A stretch of 64,000 nt of DNA from Kryptolebias marmoratus (GCF_001649575.2 NC_051444.1:19675240-19739239); one strand, 5' to 3'; shown: positions 1 through 11,889, counted from the stretch's first letter. Made by a program: numbers and translations. Notes: generated by a model from the sequence alone, not told the origin.

Positions 1-2
1 TA

Positions 3-3000
3 GCGTCAGCCATTGCTGAAGCAGAGGCATTAGAAGCAGCTGTTGTCTCACAGATGGAAGCACGCAGCAACCCAGGTCCTTCTGTAATAGCTGAGCGTAC
101 CGAACAATATGTCACCAGCCAGACTAAATTTGTAGAGGGGTTGGAAAGTGCTGCTCTTCAGCCATCGCAAGTCGGAAATGTACTTCAAGATAGACCGGAA
201 CTCACAAGCAATGAGTCATTACACTCTAAACAAGAGGACGATCCACAGCAAACTCCAGTCTGCCCTCCCAATTATCTTGACAACTCCCAAAACCCCCCAG
301 TTATTATCTCATCTCCACACACTAATAAGGATTTCACAGCCGATTGGTCAAACCAAGTAGCAGCATCTAGTTTCTATGAAGCCAGACCCTCACGCCAGGA
401 GTCTAGAGATTCCAATGTAAATGACTTTATTAGGTATTTTGCTCGCCGTGAAATAGTGTCAACAGGACTACTTCAGTTTAATGACAAACCCCAAAATTTC
501 AGAGCTTGGAAGCGCTCCTTTGAAAATACAATAAGGGGTTTAGATCTAACGGCGAGTGAGGAGATGGACCTGATGTTAAAGTGGCTTGGCAAAGAATCTG
601 CTGAACAAGTAGAGCAAATCAGAGCTATACACATTAATAACCCAGTCAATGGCCTCAACATGATGTGGAACAGGCTTGAACAATGTTACGGATCAGCTGA
701 AGCAATAGAGGATGCACTTTTCAAAAGAATTGAGGCATTTCCAAAAATCACACCCAAAGACTATTCAAAACTAAGGAAGTTTAGTGACCTGCTCATGGAA
801 ATTCAGAGTGCTAAAGATGATGGGGACCTCCCTGGTCTGGCGTTCTTGGATACAGCAAGAGGAGTAAATCCCATTGTTCAAAAACTCCCCTTCCACTTGC
901 AAGAAAAATGGATTACAGTAGGAACTAACTACAAGCGCACAAAATGTGTGTTTTTCCCACCATTTAACATTTTCGTAGACTTTGTGACTCAAGAGGCTGA
1001 CTCTAAAAATGATCCGAGCTTCAACTTCACATCGTTTCCTGATTTTTCCAAACCAGATAAGCTGCCCTGGAGAACAAACAGACAGAAAGAGGTTTCAGTG
1101 CACAAAACTGATGTCGTCTCCCACCCCAGTTCAGACATACATAGATCTGTGAACAAAGCTGTGGATATTGGCAAGATTTGCCCCATTCACAAGAAACCTC
1201 ATCCTCTCTCAAAATGTAGAACATTTCGTATGAAAACACTGGATGATAGGAAAATGTTCTTAAAGGAGAACAACCTTTGCTTCAAATGCTGTGCCTCATC
1301 TTCACACATTGCAAGAGACTGTAAAGTTAAGGTACAGTGTTCTGAGTGCCATGATGAGAAACATTGCAGTGCTCTCCACCCAGGACCAGCCCCCTGGCAG
1401 AGAGAAATTGAACCTGCGGTAGACCATGGCGGGGAGCCTGACTCCAAGGAACCAGAGGAGATCACTTCCAGCTGCACCCAGGTTTGTGGCACTAATGAAG
1501 CAAGTAGATCATGCTCTAAAATCTGTCTCGTGCAAGTGTACCCAGCAGGATGCCCACAACAAGCAGTAAAGCTCTATGCCATCCATGATGAACAAAGCAA
1601 CAGATCATTGGTCCGCCCTGAGTTCTTCGAACTATTTAATGATTGTGGACCCAGCTCTCCTTACTCAATCAGAACATGTGCTGGAACTAAAGATACTATG
1701 GGAAGGAGAGCTATAGGCTATGTAGTAGCAGCCTTAGATGGTTCAGTCCACATTCCACTGCCTAGCCTTATTGAATGCAAAAATATCCCAAATGACAGAG
1801 ATGAGATACCCACACCCAGCGCGGCTATGCATCACAGCCATCTGAAGTCAGTAGCTAATCTTATCCCTGAACTGGACTCTAATGCCCCCATTCTAATGCT
1901 TCTTGGACGGGATGTTATTAGAGTTCACAAAGTCCGTAAACAGATAAGTGGACCTAACAATGCACCTTACGCACAAAAATTAGACCTCGGATGGGTTGTA
2001 GTAGGAAATGTTTGTGTGGGTGATATCCACAAAACTCTTGCTATAAAGACTCTGTTCACAAATGCCACTGAGAAGGGTCGTCCCACAATGTTTGAGCCAT
2101 GCCCCAATGTTTTCAACATAAAAGAGAAACATTGCGAAATACAAGTTCCATTCAACTTAGGGACCCAGCTTGTGGACAGCACTTGTGAACCAGATCACTT
2201 AGGATGTAATGTGTTCAAACAAACCAGACATGACAATTACATCGCACCTTCCATTCAAGACAACGTCTTCTTAAAAATAATGGAAGAAGGAATAACGAAG
2301 GACAAAGATAACAACTGGACAGCTCCCTTGCCATTCAAACTGCCACGGCAAAAGCTCCCTAACAACAGGCCACAGGCCCTGAAGCGCCTTATGTCACTTG
2401 TGCATAACTTCGAACAGAAGGAAGAAATGAAGGAACACTTTGTGGCTTTCATGGACAAAGTATTCAAAAACAACCATGCAGAAATTGCCCCACCACTAAA
2501 AAATGGAGAAGAATGTTGGTATTTGCCACTATTTGGTATTTACCACCCCCGTAAACCCAAACAGATCAGGGTCGTCTTCGACAGCAGCGCCAAATACGAG
2601 GGTGTATCACTGAACGATGTGTTGTTAACAGGACCAGATCTTAACAACTCCCTGTTAGGTGTCTTAATACGCTTCAGAAAGGAAGCTGTTGCCTTTACGG
2701 CAGACATCGAACAGATGTTTTACTGTTTCAATGTACATGAGCAAGACAGGAACTACTTGCGTTTTTTGTGGTTCCGAGACAATGACATTTCTAAAGACAT
2801 TGTGGAGTATAGGATGAGAGTCCACGTCTTTGGAAATAGCCCGTCACCAGCTGTGGCCATATATGGCTTGCATCAGTCTGTTCTACGCAGTGAGCCAGAC
2901 AGTGATCCAGATGTAAGGCAGTTTGTCACACGGGACTTTTACGTGGACGACGGACTCAAATCGCTTCCCACCATTGAAATGGCCGTGTCCCTACTCCAAA

Positions 3001-4871
3001 GAACCCGTGACACACTTGCAAAGTCAAATCTCAGACTGCATAAAATAGCAGCTAACAGAAAGGAAGTGTTGGAGGCGTTCCCTACCCAAGATCATGCTAA
3101 AGATTTGAAAGACTTAGACTTTGAAGCCGACTCAGTCATCATGCAACGCAGCCTAGGTCTCCTTTGGGACCTAGGTAGAGACTGCTTCACCTTTCGAGTC
3201 CCAGATGAGACAAAGCCCTTTACGAAAAGAGGTGTTTTATCAACAATTAACAGCCTTTATGATCCGTTAGGGTTTGTAGCGCCAGTCACTATACAGGGAA
3301 AGTCTATTCTGCGTGAACTGACAGTTGGAAATGGAGACTGGGATACACCATTACCCCCAGAAAAGGAAGAGTCCTGGACCCTTTGGAAGGACTCACTTAA
3401 AGAACTATCTGATCTGACTATTGCTAGAGCATACACAGACATTTCTCCTTCAACAGCCACAAAAAGAGAGTTGTGTGTGTTTTCGGATGCGTCTACTAAA
3501 GCCATAGCCGCAGTGGCTTATCTCAGAGTGACAGATGCAGAAGGAAACTGTCAAGTCGGGTTTATTATGGGCAAAGCGAAGCTTGCACCACGTCCAGATC
3601 AGACCATACCAAGACTGGAGCTTAGTGCTGCTGTATTAGCAGTAGAGCTTGCAGATTTAATTGCTGATGAACTTGACCTCAAACTGGACTGCACTATATT
3701 CCATACAGACAGTAAAGTGGTCCTAGGTTATATCTACAACGAGACTAGGAGATTTTATGTTTATGTTAGTAACCGTGTAACCAGGATCCGCAGATCTTCT
3801 CAGCCGAGTCAGTGGCATTATGTGGCTAGCAGTCAGAACCCCGCAGATCATGCCACTCGTTCTGTACCTGCGTACCAGCTGCCCCTTAGTAATTGGCTCA
3901 CTGGCCCTGACTTTTTGCTTCAAGTCCAAAAGTTCCCACATGAGTCTCACGATCTTGTGGACCCTAGCAAGGACTCAGATGTTAGACCTTGTGTAACTGT
4001 TCTCAAAACTGCAGCTTCAACTAAGCATCTTGGTTCGGATAGGTTCAGTAAGTTTTCTACATGGAGGTCACTCACACGTGCTCTTTCTAGACTACTGCAT
4101 CTCATCCACAACTTCAAATCACCATCAAACAGAAACAATCGCTGCAGCGGTTGGCATTACTGTGAGACAGGACTCACTGTTGACGAGTTTAAACAAGCTC
4201 AAAATATTGTGATTCAAGCAGTACAACAGGACGTATATTCGGAAGAAATCCAGTGTATACAAAACAACGAGAGTCTACCCAAAACCAGTCCTCTCAAGAA
4301 CTTGGACCCTTACCTGGATGAAAATGGACTCCTCAGAGTAGGTGGTCGCATCACTGACTCGAACTTCACTCAAGGTGAAAAGAACCCACTTCTAGTTCCA
4401 GGCCACCATCATGTTGCAGTTCTTCTCATAAAGCACTACCACAATCAGGTTCATCATCAAGGTCGCCTGTTTACTGAAGGAACTATACGTTCTGCAGGAT
4501 GGTGGATTATAGGTGGCAAAAGAAAAGTGAGCACCGTCATCTATCATTGTGTAACCTGCAAAAGACTTCGAGCTCCTCTGAGCACACAAAAGATGTCAGA
4601 CCTTCCGCCAGATCGTCTTTCAACAGACCCTCCATTCACAAATGTGGGCTTAGATGTGTTCGGTCCATGGTATGTGTCTTCCCGACGCACCAGAGGAAGT
4701 GTCAATCAAATCAAAAGGCTCCAGCTGGTAACTTCGAGGCGTCAGATGTTTACAGACATCAGTGGCGTCAGGTCCAGCACCTGTCAAACACCTTCTGGGA
4801 CAAATGGAAGAAAGAGTTCCTTCCTATTCTTCAGTCACGTCGCAAGTGGCAAGCCAGCCAACCTAATGTGA
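3..4871 (+). CDS. BEL/Pao gag-pol polyprotein, open at the left edge, truncated in integrase
   Basis: The frame is open from position 3 (Ala/Glu-rich, probably coiled coil) through the first internal ATG at 54 to a stop at 4,869, so the true start is probably upstream. Numbering from the ATG at 54: a gag-like DUF1759-type region at about 128-255; Cys/His knuckles at about 374-440 (Cys409, Cys412, His418, Cys423); a retropepsin-type site with Asp512 in a DEQS context; reverse transcriptase with catalytic Asp884 and YVDD at 963-966; RNase H acidic residues Asp1145, Glu1189, Asp1219 and Asp1265; and an integrase zinc finger ending in Cys1499 and Cys1502. The first integrase aspartate is at 1534 (LDVFGPW). 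About 15 residues later, near 4,700, homology stops and the reading continues out of frame. The product could therefore reverse-transcribe but not integrate by itself. Confidence 0.88.
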   Translation, partial: ASAIAEAEALEAAVVSQMEARSNPGPSVIAERTEQYVTSQTKFVEGLESAALQPSQVGNVLQDRPELTSNESLHSKQEDDPQQTPVCPPNYLDNSQNPPVIISSPHTNKDFTADWSNQVAASSFYEARPSRQESRDSNVNDFIRYFARREIVSTGLLQFNDKPQNFRAWKRSFENTIRGLDLTASEEMDLMLKWLGKESAEQVEQIRAIHINNPVNGLNMMWNRLEQCYGSAEAIEDALFKRIEAFPKITPKDYSKLRKFSDLLMEIQSAKDDGDLPGLAFLDTARGVNPIVQKLPFHLQEKWITVGTNYKRTKCVFFPPFNIFVDFVTQEADSKNDPSFNFTSFPDFSKPDKLPWRTNRQKEVSVHKTDVVSHPSSDIHRSVNKAVDIGKICPIHKKPHPLSKCRTFRMKTLDDRKMFLKENNLCFKCCASSSHIARDCKVKVQCSECHDEKHCSALHPGPAPWQREIEPAVDHGGEPDSKEPEEITSSCTQVCGTNEASRSCSKICLVQVYPAGCPQQAVKLYAIHDEQSNRSLVRPEFFELFNDCGPSSPYSIRTCAGTKDTMGRRAIGYVVAALDGSVHIPLPSLIECKNIPNDRDEIPTPSAAMHHSHLKSVANLIPELDSNAPILMLLGRDVIRVHKVRKQISGPNNAPYAQKLDLGWVVVGNVCVGDIHKTLAIKTLFTNATEKGRPTMFEPCPNVFNIKEKHCEIQVPFNLGTQLVDSTCEPDHLGCNVFKQTRHDNYIAPSIQDNVFLKIMEEGITKDKDNNWTAPLPFKLPRQKLPNNRPQALKRLMSLVHNFEQKEEMKEHFVAFMDKVFKNNHAEIAPPLKNGEECWYLPLFGIYHPRKPKQIRVVFDSSAKYEGVSLNDVLLTGPDLNNSLLGVLIRFRKEAVAFTADIEQMFYCFNVHEQDRNYLRFLWFRDNDISKDIVEYRMRVHVFGNSPSPAVAIYGLHQSVLRSEPDSDPDVRQFVTRDFYVDDGLKSLPTIEMAVSLLQRTRDTLAKSNLRLHKIAANRKEVLEAFPTQDHAKDLKDLDFEADSVIMQRSLGLLWDLGRDCFTFRVPDETKPFTKRGVLSTINSLYDPLGFVAPVTIQGKSILRELTVGNGDWDTPLPPEKEESWTLWKDSLKELSDLTIARAYTDISPSTATKRELCVFSDASTKAIAAVAYLRVTDAEGNCQVGFIMGKAKLAPRPDQTIPRLELSAAVLAVELADLIADELDLKLDCTIFHTDSKVVLGYIYNETRRFYVYVSNRVTRIRRSSQPSQWHYVASSQNPADHATRSVPAYQLPLSNWLTGPDFLLQVQKFPHESHDLVDPSKDSDVRPCVTVLKTAASTKHLGSDRFSKFSTWRSLTRALSRLLHLIHNFKSPSNRNNRCSGWHYCETGLTVDEFKQAQNIVIQAVQQDVYSEEIQCIQNNESLPKTSPLKNLDPYLDENGLLRVGGRITDSNFTQGEKNPLLVPGHHHVAVLLIKHYHNQVHHQGRLFTEGTIRSAGWWIIGGKRKVSTVIYHCVTCKRLRAPLSTQKMSDLPPDRLSTDPPFTNVGLDVFGPWYVSSRRTRGSVNQIKRLQLVTSRRQMFTDISGVRSSTCQTPSGTNGRKSSFLFFSHVASGKPANLM

Positions 4872-5062
4872 GCTTAGGAAGTGTCATCGTACTCAAAGAC
4901 AGTCAAGTACCAAGAAATGAATGGCCTCTTGGACTCATAACTCAGGTGTTTCCAAGTAAAGACAATAGAGTACGTAAAGTAGAAATTAAGGTAGCCAAAC
5001 CAGATGGTTCAAAGCTGTTGGTAAGACCTATTTCAGAAATTGTAGTTTTGGTTCCTTCATAA
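4709..5062 (+). pseudogene. C-terminal polyprotein tail (DUF5641-like), out of frame after deletion
   Basis: The family's C-terminal tail resumes in another frame. It is recognisable by GNFEASDVYRHQW, WDKWKKEFLP, LQSRRKWQ and RNEWPLGLI, and ends at the stop codon at 5,060-5,062. This is the domain that normally follows the integrase core in BEL/Pao polyproteins. It abuts the truncated integrase at roughly 4,697-4,712, so the second and third catalytic acidic residues of the core and everything between them are missing, and the join also shifts the frame. No separate start codon serves this segment, so it is probably not translated except as an accidental product. Confidence 0.8.
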
Positions 5063-5092
5063 GATAGCTTGTTTTTTCTCGAGATTCTTTTG

Positions 5093-5119
5093 TGGCGTTT
5101 ATTCACGCCAGACGGGGAG
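5093..5119 (+). other. Hairpin plus polypurine tract (plus-strand primer) before the 3' LTR
   Basis: GACGGGGAG at 5,111-5,119 directly precedes the LTR start (TGTTCTG at 5,120) and fits the polypurine tract that primes plus-strand DNA. Immediately upstream, TGGCGT (5,093-5,098) and ACGCCA (5,105-5,110) form a perfect 6-bp stem with a 6-nt loop. The tract is inferred from its position and its G-rich composition. Confidence 0.65.
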
Positions 5120-5692
5120 TGTTCTGTTCTGAAGTTGCAAATGTTATGTTTTCAGAAGCTGTTTCATTCATGTAGAGCAAAAAATGAGGAAAGCCTGCCC
5201 TCTTGTGTTCTTTTCAGGTATTGTAACTTGACAACCGTTTTTTTTTTGTAGACAGAAACTTTATTGAACGGCAGAAGTAGTCAAGAACAAAACGGCAATG
5301 GCGTCAGCACTTATTTCATGGTGTCTTTTTCGGAAGAAATTTCTGCAAATATCGTTCGCTAGAGGTTGCATTGCTGGTATGTACTAAATCGATAATTCTG
5401 TAACATTGTTTTTGCGCTTGATGTTACTCGGTAACGTATTATTTCAGTCTAAAATTAGTCGTTTTGCTATGTAAATTACACGTGAGTTGTAAGGTTGTCC
5501 AACATGGCGTCAGTACCGCAGATTCTTGCTTATGGATATATTTAGGATGTTATTTAGCAGAAATTCTCTGTAAAAGTGCATTTATGCTGCACATATTCAT
5601 ATTTTTATCATGTTGTTCTTCTTGTTTTCAGTTTTACCCTTTTGAATGTCATTAAACCTGCTGACAACGATCTTCGGTCTCCAGAGTTATGA
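5120..5692 (+). repeat. 3' LTR of the BEL/Pao element
   Basis: It begins with TG right after the polypurine tract and has a strong ATTAAA poly(A) signal at 5,651-5,656, followed by a short U5-like stretch. It contains no long coding frame. The end, near 5,690-5,700, is an estimate: no clear terminal CA and no second LTR are available for comparison. Confidence 0.6.
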
Positions 5693-8600
5693 TATGAGGA
5701 AGGTGTTAGATAGCCTTTGCATTAGACATGCACCAGAAACGGCACAGGGATCATGACTGCAGCTCCGAACCACTTCAGGATTTGCCTCCATATCCAGAAG
5801 CTGACCACATCTCCAATTTGATGATGGATAAGTTCATTTCCCTGTCTGATTGCCTGCTCTGATTGGAATACGTCTGTATTTGCTCAGTGCTGACAGAGTG
5901 TGTGTTAGCTCAATTTGAAAGCCTGGTTACAGCACATTGCTCCGTGACTTAAAACACCCCCTCTATTCTCCACTGCCTTTAAAAGCATCATTAACACAGT
6001 ACTCTTAACTTTACTGTAATTGCTGTGTTGTCAAAGGCATCTTGAGGACACCACACGGAGCTCTGGTGCGAGTCCATCCCTGCATGCTGGAGTGCCTCTC
6101 AATCAGCCAACTCAGCTCCTTTTCTCCAGGATTTGGGAGAGTTGTGATTTCTATGCAAAACCACCGAAATCAAACAGGCTCTGTGCTAATCCCTGCAGAT
6201 GAACCTGGTGAGTGTGATCCTTTTTGACAAAAGCCGGTGCATCGTCTCATCCCATTACACATGAACTTAGACCCTTTCGACACACACTGTCCCTCTGCAC
6301 CACTGAAGCAACGGAACTTTTAGAAATTCTGAAAATGTTAGTATACTTATTGTGATCTGATTTGTTGCAGTAATGCAGGGCGTTGTGGTATTTCCACAGT
6401 TAAATCCCTCCATAGTGTCTTCATCTTTACGTTAGGCTGGATGTGATCCAGTTATGAATCCCCGGAGATCACTTCTACGAAGCTCCTGAAGAAGAATAAC
6501 TGCAAAAGAAATTGAATCTTGAGGATATTAAGATGTTGTTGAGCTAAACTGACATATAAATCAAAGCAGCATCACACTAAAAACCACTGCCTTTATCAGA
6601 TTTGTGTGAGTAGGGCTGTTCGTGATTCAGCTGTGCAAACAGGACAACAGGACACACACAACACTGAGCTGTGACGAGGAAGGACATTTTCAGAAAACTA
6701 ATAAAAAGGCAGAGTGTTACTGCTGTGCAGTAATTACACATCCCAGGATATCAGCAGAGTATTTTTAAAAACATCGGGCATCACAGTAGAACTAAAGGTC
6801 ACTGAGACAGATGCGGTTTTAGTATTTTAAATGTACATTCTCTGAGGATGTGCTGCATGAGCGTGAGCCAGCGCACTAACGTCACAAAAACAGATAATGT
6901 CATGTTTTCTTATCTGACCACTCAGACAGAGGGGTAGACGATGTGGGCTTCTGTTTACATGCACATCTGTGTTCATGCATGCTAGCGTGAGCTGAGCAAC
7001 GCTGATAAACACGTCTCATCTTGGCAAGTGGCGGTTCAAGCGGGCGCTGGCGTCTGTAAACACTGAGAGCACTGCACAGATTGAGACGGAGAGAAATGAG
7101 GGACCCGTGTGACTGCTGCTGTTCAAATGGAGGCTACAGTTTAGTTGGCTAAGGTAGTCCCCCCTCCCACTCCATATTCCCTCCCACCCAGCTCCTTCTG
7201 CCCGTCCCCCTGTAAGTAAACCATTCAGAAATCCACAGAAGTCATTACATTGTTTCTGCTCCATGTCTTCATCAGCTAGCATGGCTTCATGACGCAGATA
7301 AAGCACGGAAAATAACATAAGAGGGCACCATGCCATTTGGCTGAGATCCGTCTTTAGAAGTGAGGAGAATCATCTCCAGGGACTCTGAGGGGGTTTCCTG
7401 CTTTCATTTATTTTTTATTTGTTTATTTATTTATTAGATTTTACAGACTTGTTACTCTTCCAACTTTTCCTTCTTTGTGCTAACTTTCCTTCAAAGACAA
7501 AATGATCAACAAACATATTTTCTTCAAAATAGTTCAGTAATTAGATTAGCAGCTTGTAAAAGTGCTACAGTCTCTTTCCAAGCAGCTAGATACGGGATCC
7601 CAGGACCCCTGGCAGGAACAGCATATAAAACTGAGGAATATTTGTGTGACATGAAAATATGAAACATTAAAAACAAATCATACTTAGTTATGATAAAAAA
7701 TAGTCTGGTGTTGTTCACTGTATGAATGTATTTTTGGCTTCGAAGGACAGTATTATGTAATTTGATTGTTGCAAATTGTGTGTGGGTGAGGTGAAAAAAT
7801 AATTTTGCTTTAAATTCGAGTGACCGTGCAGCCAGTGAACCAGCTGGTAGGCTAAAACTGTGAGCAGTTTTCAGGCCCATCTGCTGTTTGACATTCAGGC
7901 ACTTTATTTGTTACTCTGTGAAAGGATTCAGCCTCCAGGTAGATCCACAGTGCTGAGATTACAGGACTGTTTGGACAAATATCCATTACATAGTGTGATC
8001 AAAACATAAAATATAAAAAAAGCTTTAACAACTAGTGATGTTAGGCTTCTACTTTCAAGAAAACTCAGGCAAGATAGCTAAGCTCGCACAGTTTTACTCA
8101 AACAAACTGACTTTAACTTTTAAAGTAAGTTTACCTTCTGGGATATTAAAGGAGATTAATAGAACGGCCATAGCCAGACGAGACACACACTTATATAGAA
8201 AGGAATTAACTCTATAGTGGTGACACAGCATTGGTTTTATTTTTAAGTTACTTTCTGATTAGAATTGTCAGGACATAAAAAAATTCCTTAAAATATTCTC
8301 TCCATTTTAGAGAATCTAACCATAGAACAGGAGGCAGAACCTACAGGGCGTTCCATCATGTACTGCTGGTTGCTTCGTGTTTGCAATTTTTATGTTAGCA
8401 GGAATGCATGGCCTGATGGTTTTGATTGTCTGCATCCTGTTTTCTGAACCTCTAATCTGTCAAAGCAGACCACCCCCCACCCCAGTTTCCCCATTGTATG
8501 TCTGGTTCTACTGAAGGTTTTTTTTCTGTTAAAGAACAGATTTTCTTCCCCACTGTTTCCCACTGCCTGTTGCATGCTAAGGATAGAGGACTAAATTGAA

Positions 8601-10924
8601 GTGAGCATAGGAATAAATCTGTTTAGCTTCCTACACTTAACATTTTACTTTTTTGACATTATGACTGATTTATTTATTTTTTACTACAGAAATTAAATTA
8701 ATTAATGGAATTTTAGAAAAAAATGTAAAAAAATAAATAAATAAAATAAACTCAACCATTTAAAGGTTTTTCAGTCAGTAAATTTTAGTGCATTCATAAA
8801 AAGTTGCTTTAAAATATCAAAATGCATCTATTTAGTAAACAGAAAACAAATTATTCCTATTCCTAAAAAATATGAGTTTTTTTAATGTTACCTGATAAAA
8901 ACCCAAACAATTCACAGCAGAATATATTGACACTGACGTCCACAGTATATTGAATCTCTGATTGACAGATAAACTGCATTACTTTTAAATCTCACCTGCT
9001 CCCAGCTGTTACATTATTTCAGTTTTCTGATTCTTGGTACAAATGCAACAAAAGAGACAAAAAAAAGAAAAACTCAAAATGAATGTTGTCCTTCAGGAAC
9101 AACATTCGTAGTGCTCTAACAGTTTTTTAATTCAACCTCAAGAAAGTTGTTACAGCTGTATTGTTCAATTGTTCTTTTGACTAGTATTCTACTTCAGAAG
9201 GACAAACCAAAAAAAAAAAATGAACACTTAATTTATTGAAACTAGAAATCATTGGAACAAAACATATTGCCTGATGCATTGCATGCCACAGTGTTAAAAC
9301 AAAGATGTTTTGTAATCTGTAAGAGTATGTGTTGGGGATAGCTCACCACACAATTTCTTTTTAGTTCCATATTTGTAAAACTTACTGAGTTGCACAATTT
9401 TTTTAGGCTAAGTTTTATCAACTGTAGTGCCTACTTTGTATCAGGTTGACATCAAACCTTCTTGAAGTAGTTGGCGACTCAAACTTGACTCAGTATCAAA
9501 ATATGTTGCAAATTTTCAGTTGGACTCCCACTGAATTACAAATATTAGCTACCAGATGATCAGTGAGCCAGCCACATTTTAGGTGGCCAGTTTTTGTGTG
9601 CAAGGCCTACAAAACTGTATTCTAGGCACATTATTTCACAGTATTTTGTTGCCCACCTTTGCCCACCACAAACCCACCTCAGCCTGATTTATAGCTGCTT
9701 TGGCTGCCACCTTTATGATTTATTCTCCTAAGGTATATGTTTAAAAGAAAGGTAGAAAGATTTGGACCAGTTTTTTAATGATTAATATTTCATCATCTGC
9801 ATGATTAGACCTGGACATGTTTTTTTTTTTTTTTTTTTTCTCACAGAGCTTCTGTTCAGGTGTCAAAAAGACAGCTCTTGTGCTCTTAAGATGGGTTGGA
9901 GACACACAACAAAATTGAGAAGGGTTTGACACCCCCCCACACACACTGGGACTTGCCTCTTTATGACAATGGATAATAATTGCTCTATATGGAAGGAGAG
10001 GTCATTGAGAAAACCTGGAGCTGAAATGGCAATCCAACCATTGGCACATTAGTAGATAAGCATGCACTTTTTGCAAAAAAAAACAAAATAAAATAAATAA
10101 AAAAGAAAGTACAATCAGTTACTGAAATAAAGAATTAACCATTAGTGGGTCACCAAGCACACCTGGTCAATATACAGTGTAGGCTCTCAGGTTTTAGTTC
10201 ACAGCTCATTAAGGAGCTCAGACACTTTTCAACATTACATTCTTGTCATGAACAAAAGTAAAATCTCAAAAAGTGGCTAAACAGCGGTAGAGTGGCTTAT
10301 TGTTTCTAACTGGTTCCAACATTGGATTTGACCAAAGGTTCCACTAAGAATCACATCAGTGTTTTCACATTTTAATAAAAGCACTCCAGGAGGTTTAATA
10401 TTGTATGATTTTTATCATTGAGTCATAAGTGATTTAACTGTGCAAAGCCACTACATTCAACCCCAGTTAACTCCAACCCGGGCTTTCATCAAACTCATAC
10501 GTGATGATGTTCTACTAATTGGATGTTCTATAATTCATAATAGCAGAAGTTTTTCTTGGATCACTGAATTCCAACAATGGAGACAGAACAGGGGTGGGGG
10601 GTGCTTGTGTTAGCAAAGGTCTGTTAATATTTCATCAGATAGTCCATGAGTGCATGTCCACTCCACGTGCAGAACAACAAGCAGTTGCAGCTTGGGATGA
10701 AGGCAATTAGCCAGACTTCAACAACAGAAGGCCTCAAGCCCCTAAAAGCTTTTCACATGTTTCTGGCATCCTTCATTCACCCCTCATCCCTACACCCTCC
10801 TGCACCTTAATTCGCTGCCATCAAGAGCAGCTGAGAGGGTCCAATGTAACATGTCAAGTCCCTCAACGTGCGAATGGTACTGGCAGATGGCACGCACATG
10901 CACACACACACACAATAAGATTAT
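5693..10924. other. cdh8 intron, mostly AT-rich, no gene seen
   Basis: No exon of cdh8 or of another gene could be recognised on either strand. The stretch 6,000-7,350 is somewhat richer in GC than the rest. From about 7,400 the sequence is AT-rich with A and T homopolymers, including a T run of about 20 at 9,820-9,839. A TG/CA-rich patch follows near 10,890-10,915. The cdh8 exon that should follow the first coding exon was looked for on the minus strand (cadherin EC1 motifs) and not found. Confidence 0.5.
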
Positions 10925-11050
10925 GTGAGAACAATTTCAACATGCGGCGTGCTCAGCCCTGATTCCCATTAAGTATTAATGATTCATCTGGATTTTATAT
11001 TATAACGTTTTGAATTTTTCATGCGGCCACCACCAACCACTACCGCCCCC
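10925..11050. promoter_or_regulatory. Candidate conserved noncoding element
   Basis: Unique sequence with a dense homeodomain-type cluster (ATTAAGTATTAATGATTCAT near 10,970-10,990), between GC-balanced flanks. No coding frame. The assignment is inference from composition and motif density. Confidence 0.3.
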
Positions 11051-11889
11051 CTGCCACACTTTCCCTCCTCCCCTTTCCTGAGCTAACCGTGATAAGAAGG
11101 AAGACTTAATCAAACAATGGAGGAGGAAAAAAAAATCCAGAGTGTCACTTTCACACACACACAAGGAAATGTGTGTTTCCATGTGTTTCCATCACCAACA
11201 CCTGTTTTTTTTTTTTTTTTCCAAGTCAGGTGATTTATAAGGCAGGGCCATGTGTATCCTGGAGACTGCAGAGACACAAACACATGCACACAAGCAAGTA
11301 GAGGAATACAGGTGTCCTCTCAGGTAGAGTGGGAGCAGGGTCGAAGAGGAAAAGCATGGTAGGAGCTGGAGAAGGGTAGAGGCGCTGGTCTCTTACACCA
11401 TAACCTCCCTCCGCCCAATCTTCTTTTGCCTATTATTTTAGCTATCTTTTTGTTCTTTCTGCAGAAGGGATCATTAAACCGAAATAATTAATTTGAGAGA
11501 AAGGTCAAAGCCACAGTCTGTCGGCACCCAGATACCAAAGGTAGGAGTTAGGAACGACTGAGGGGGGAACGCAAGAATGAACAAGACCATTGATCTGTTT
11601 TTTTCTTTTTTTTCTTCTTCTTTTTTATTGTCAGCCCAGTGATTGAGGTGGACCACCCTATGCTTTCTGCTCAGCAGTGATTATAATCATCATCTTTAAT
11701 ACCTGCTATAGGTGAAGATACCGATTTGTAGGTAAATGTCACATCTGTTGTTTACTGATGTCATTTTGTAGCTATTACTGGACCAACTGAAGAGGGGAAA
11801 GTAACAGGGACTGGGGAAAACAGAACTGTCATCTTTTAAGGGCCCAAAATAGGTACTTCAATGCCATCGTCCCTCCTCAATCTATAACT

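Larger units (their letters stand above)
1..5692 (+). mobile_element. BEL/Pao LTR retrotransposon, 3' portion, integrase core deleted
   Basis: The element runs in from the left edge. Its 5' LTR and the start of gag lie outside the window. In order it shows a gag-like region, zinc knuckles, an aspartic protease, reverse transcriptase with YVDD, RNase H, an integrase HHCC zinc finger, a broken integrase core, a C-terminal integrase-associated tail, a polypurine tract and a 3' LTR. This domain order, with protease before RT and RT before integrase in one polyprotein, is that of BEL/Pao elements. Because the long frame is free of stop codons, the copy looks young apart from the integrase deletion. 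It lies antisense to cdh8, inside what appears to be a cdh8 intron. The right boundary is approximate, because without the 5' LTR neither the LTR end nor the target duplication can be fixed. Confidence 0.9.
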
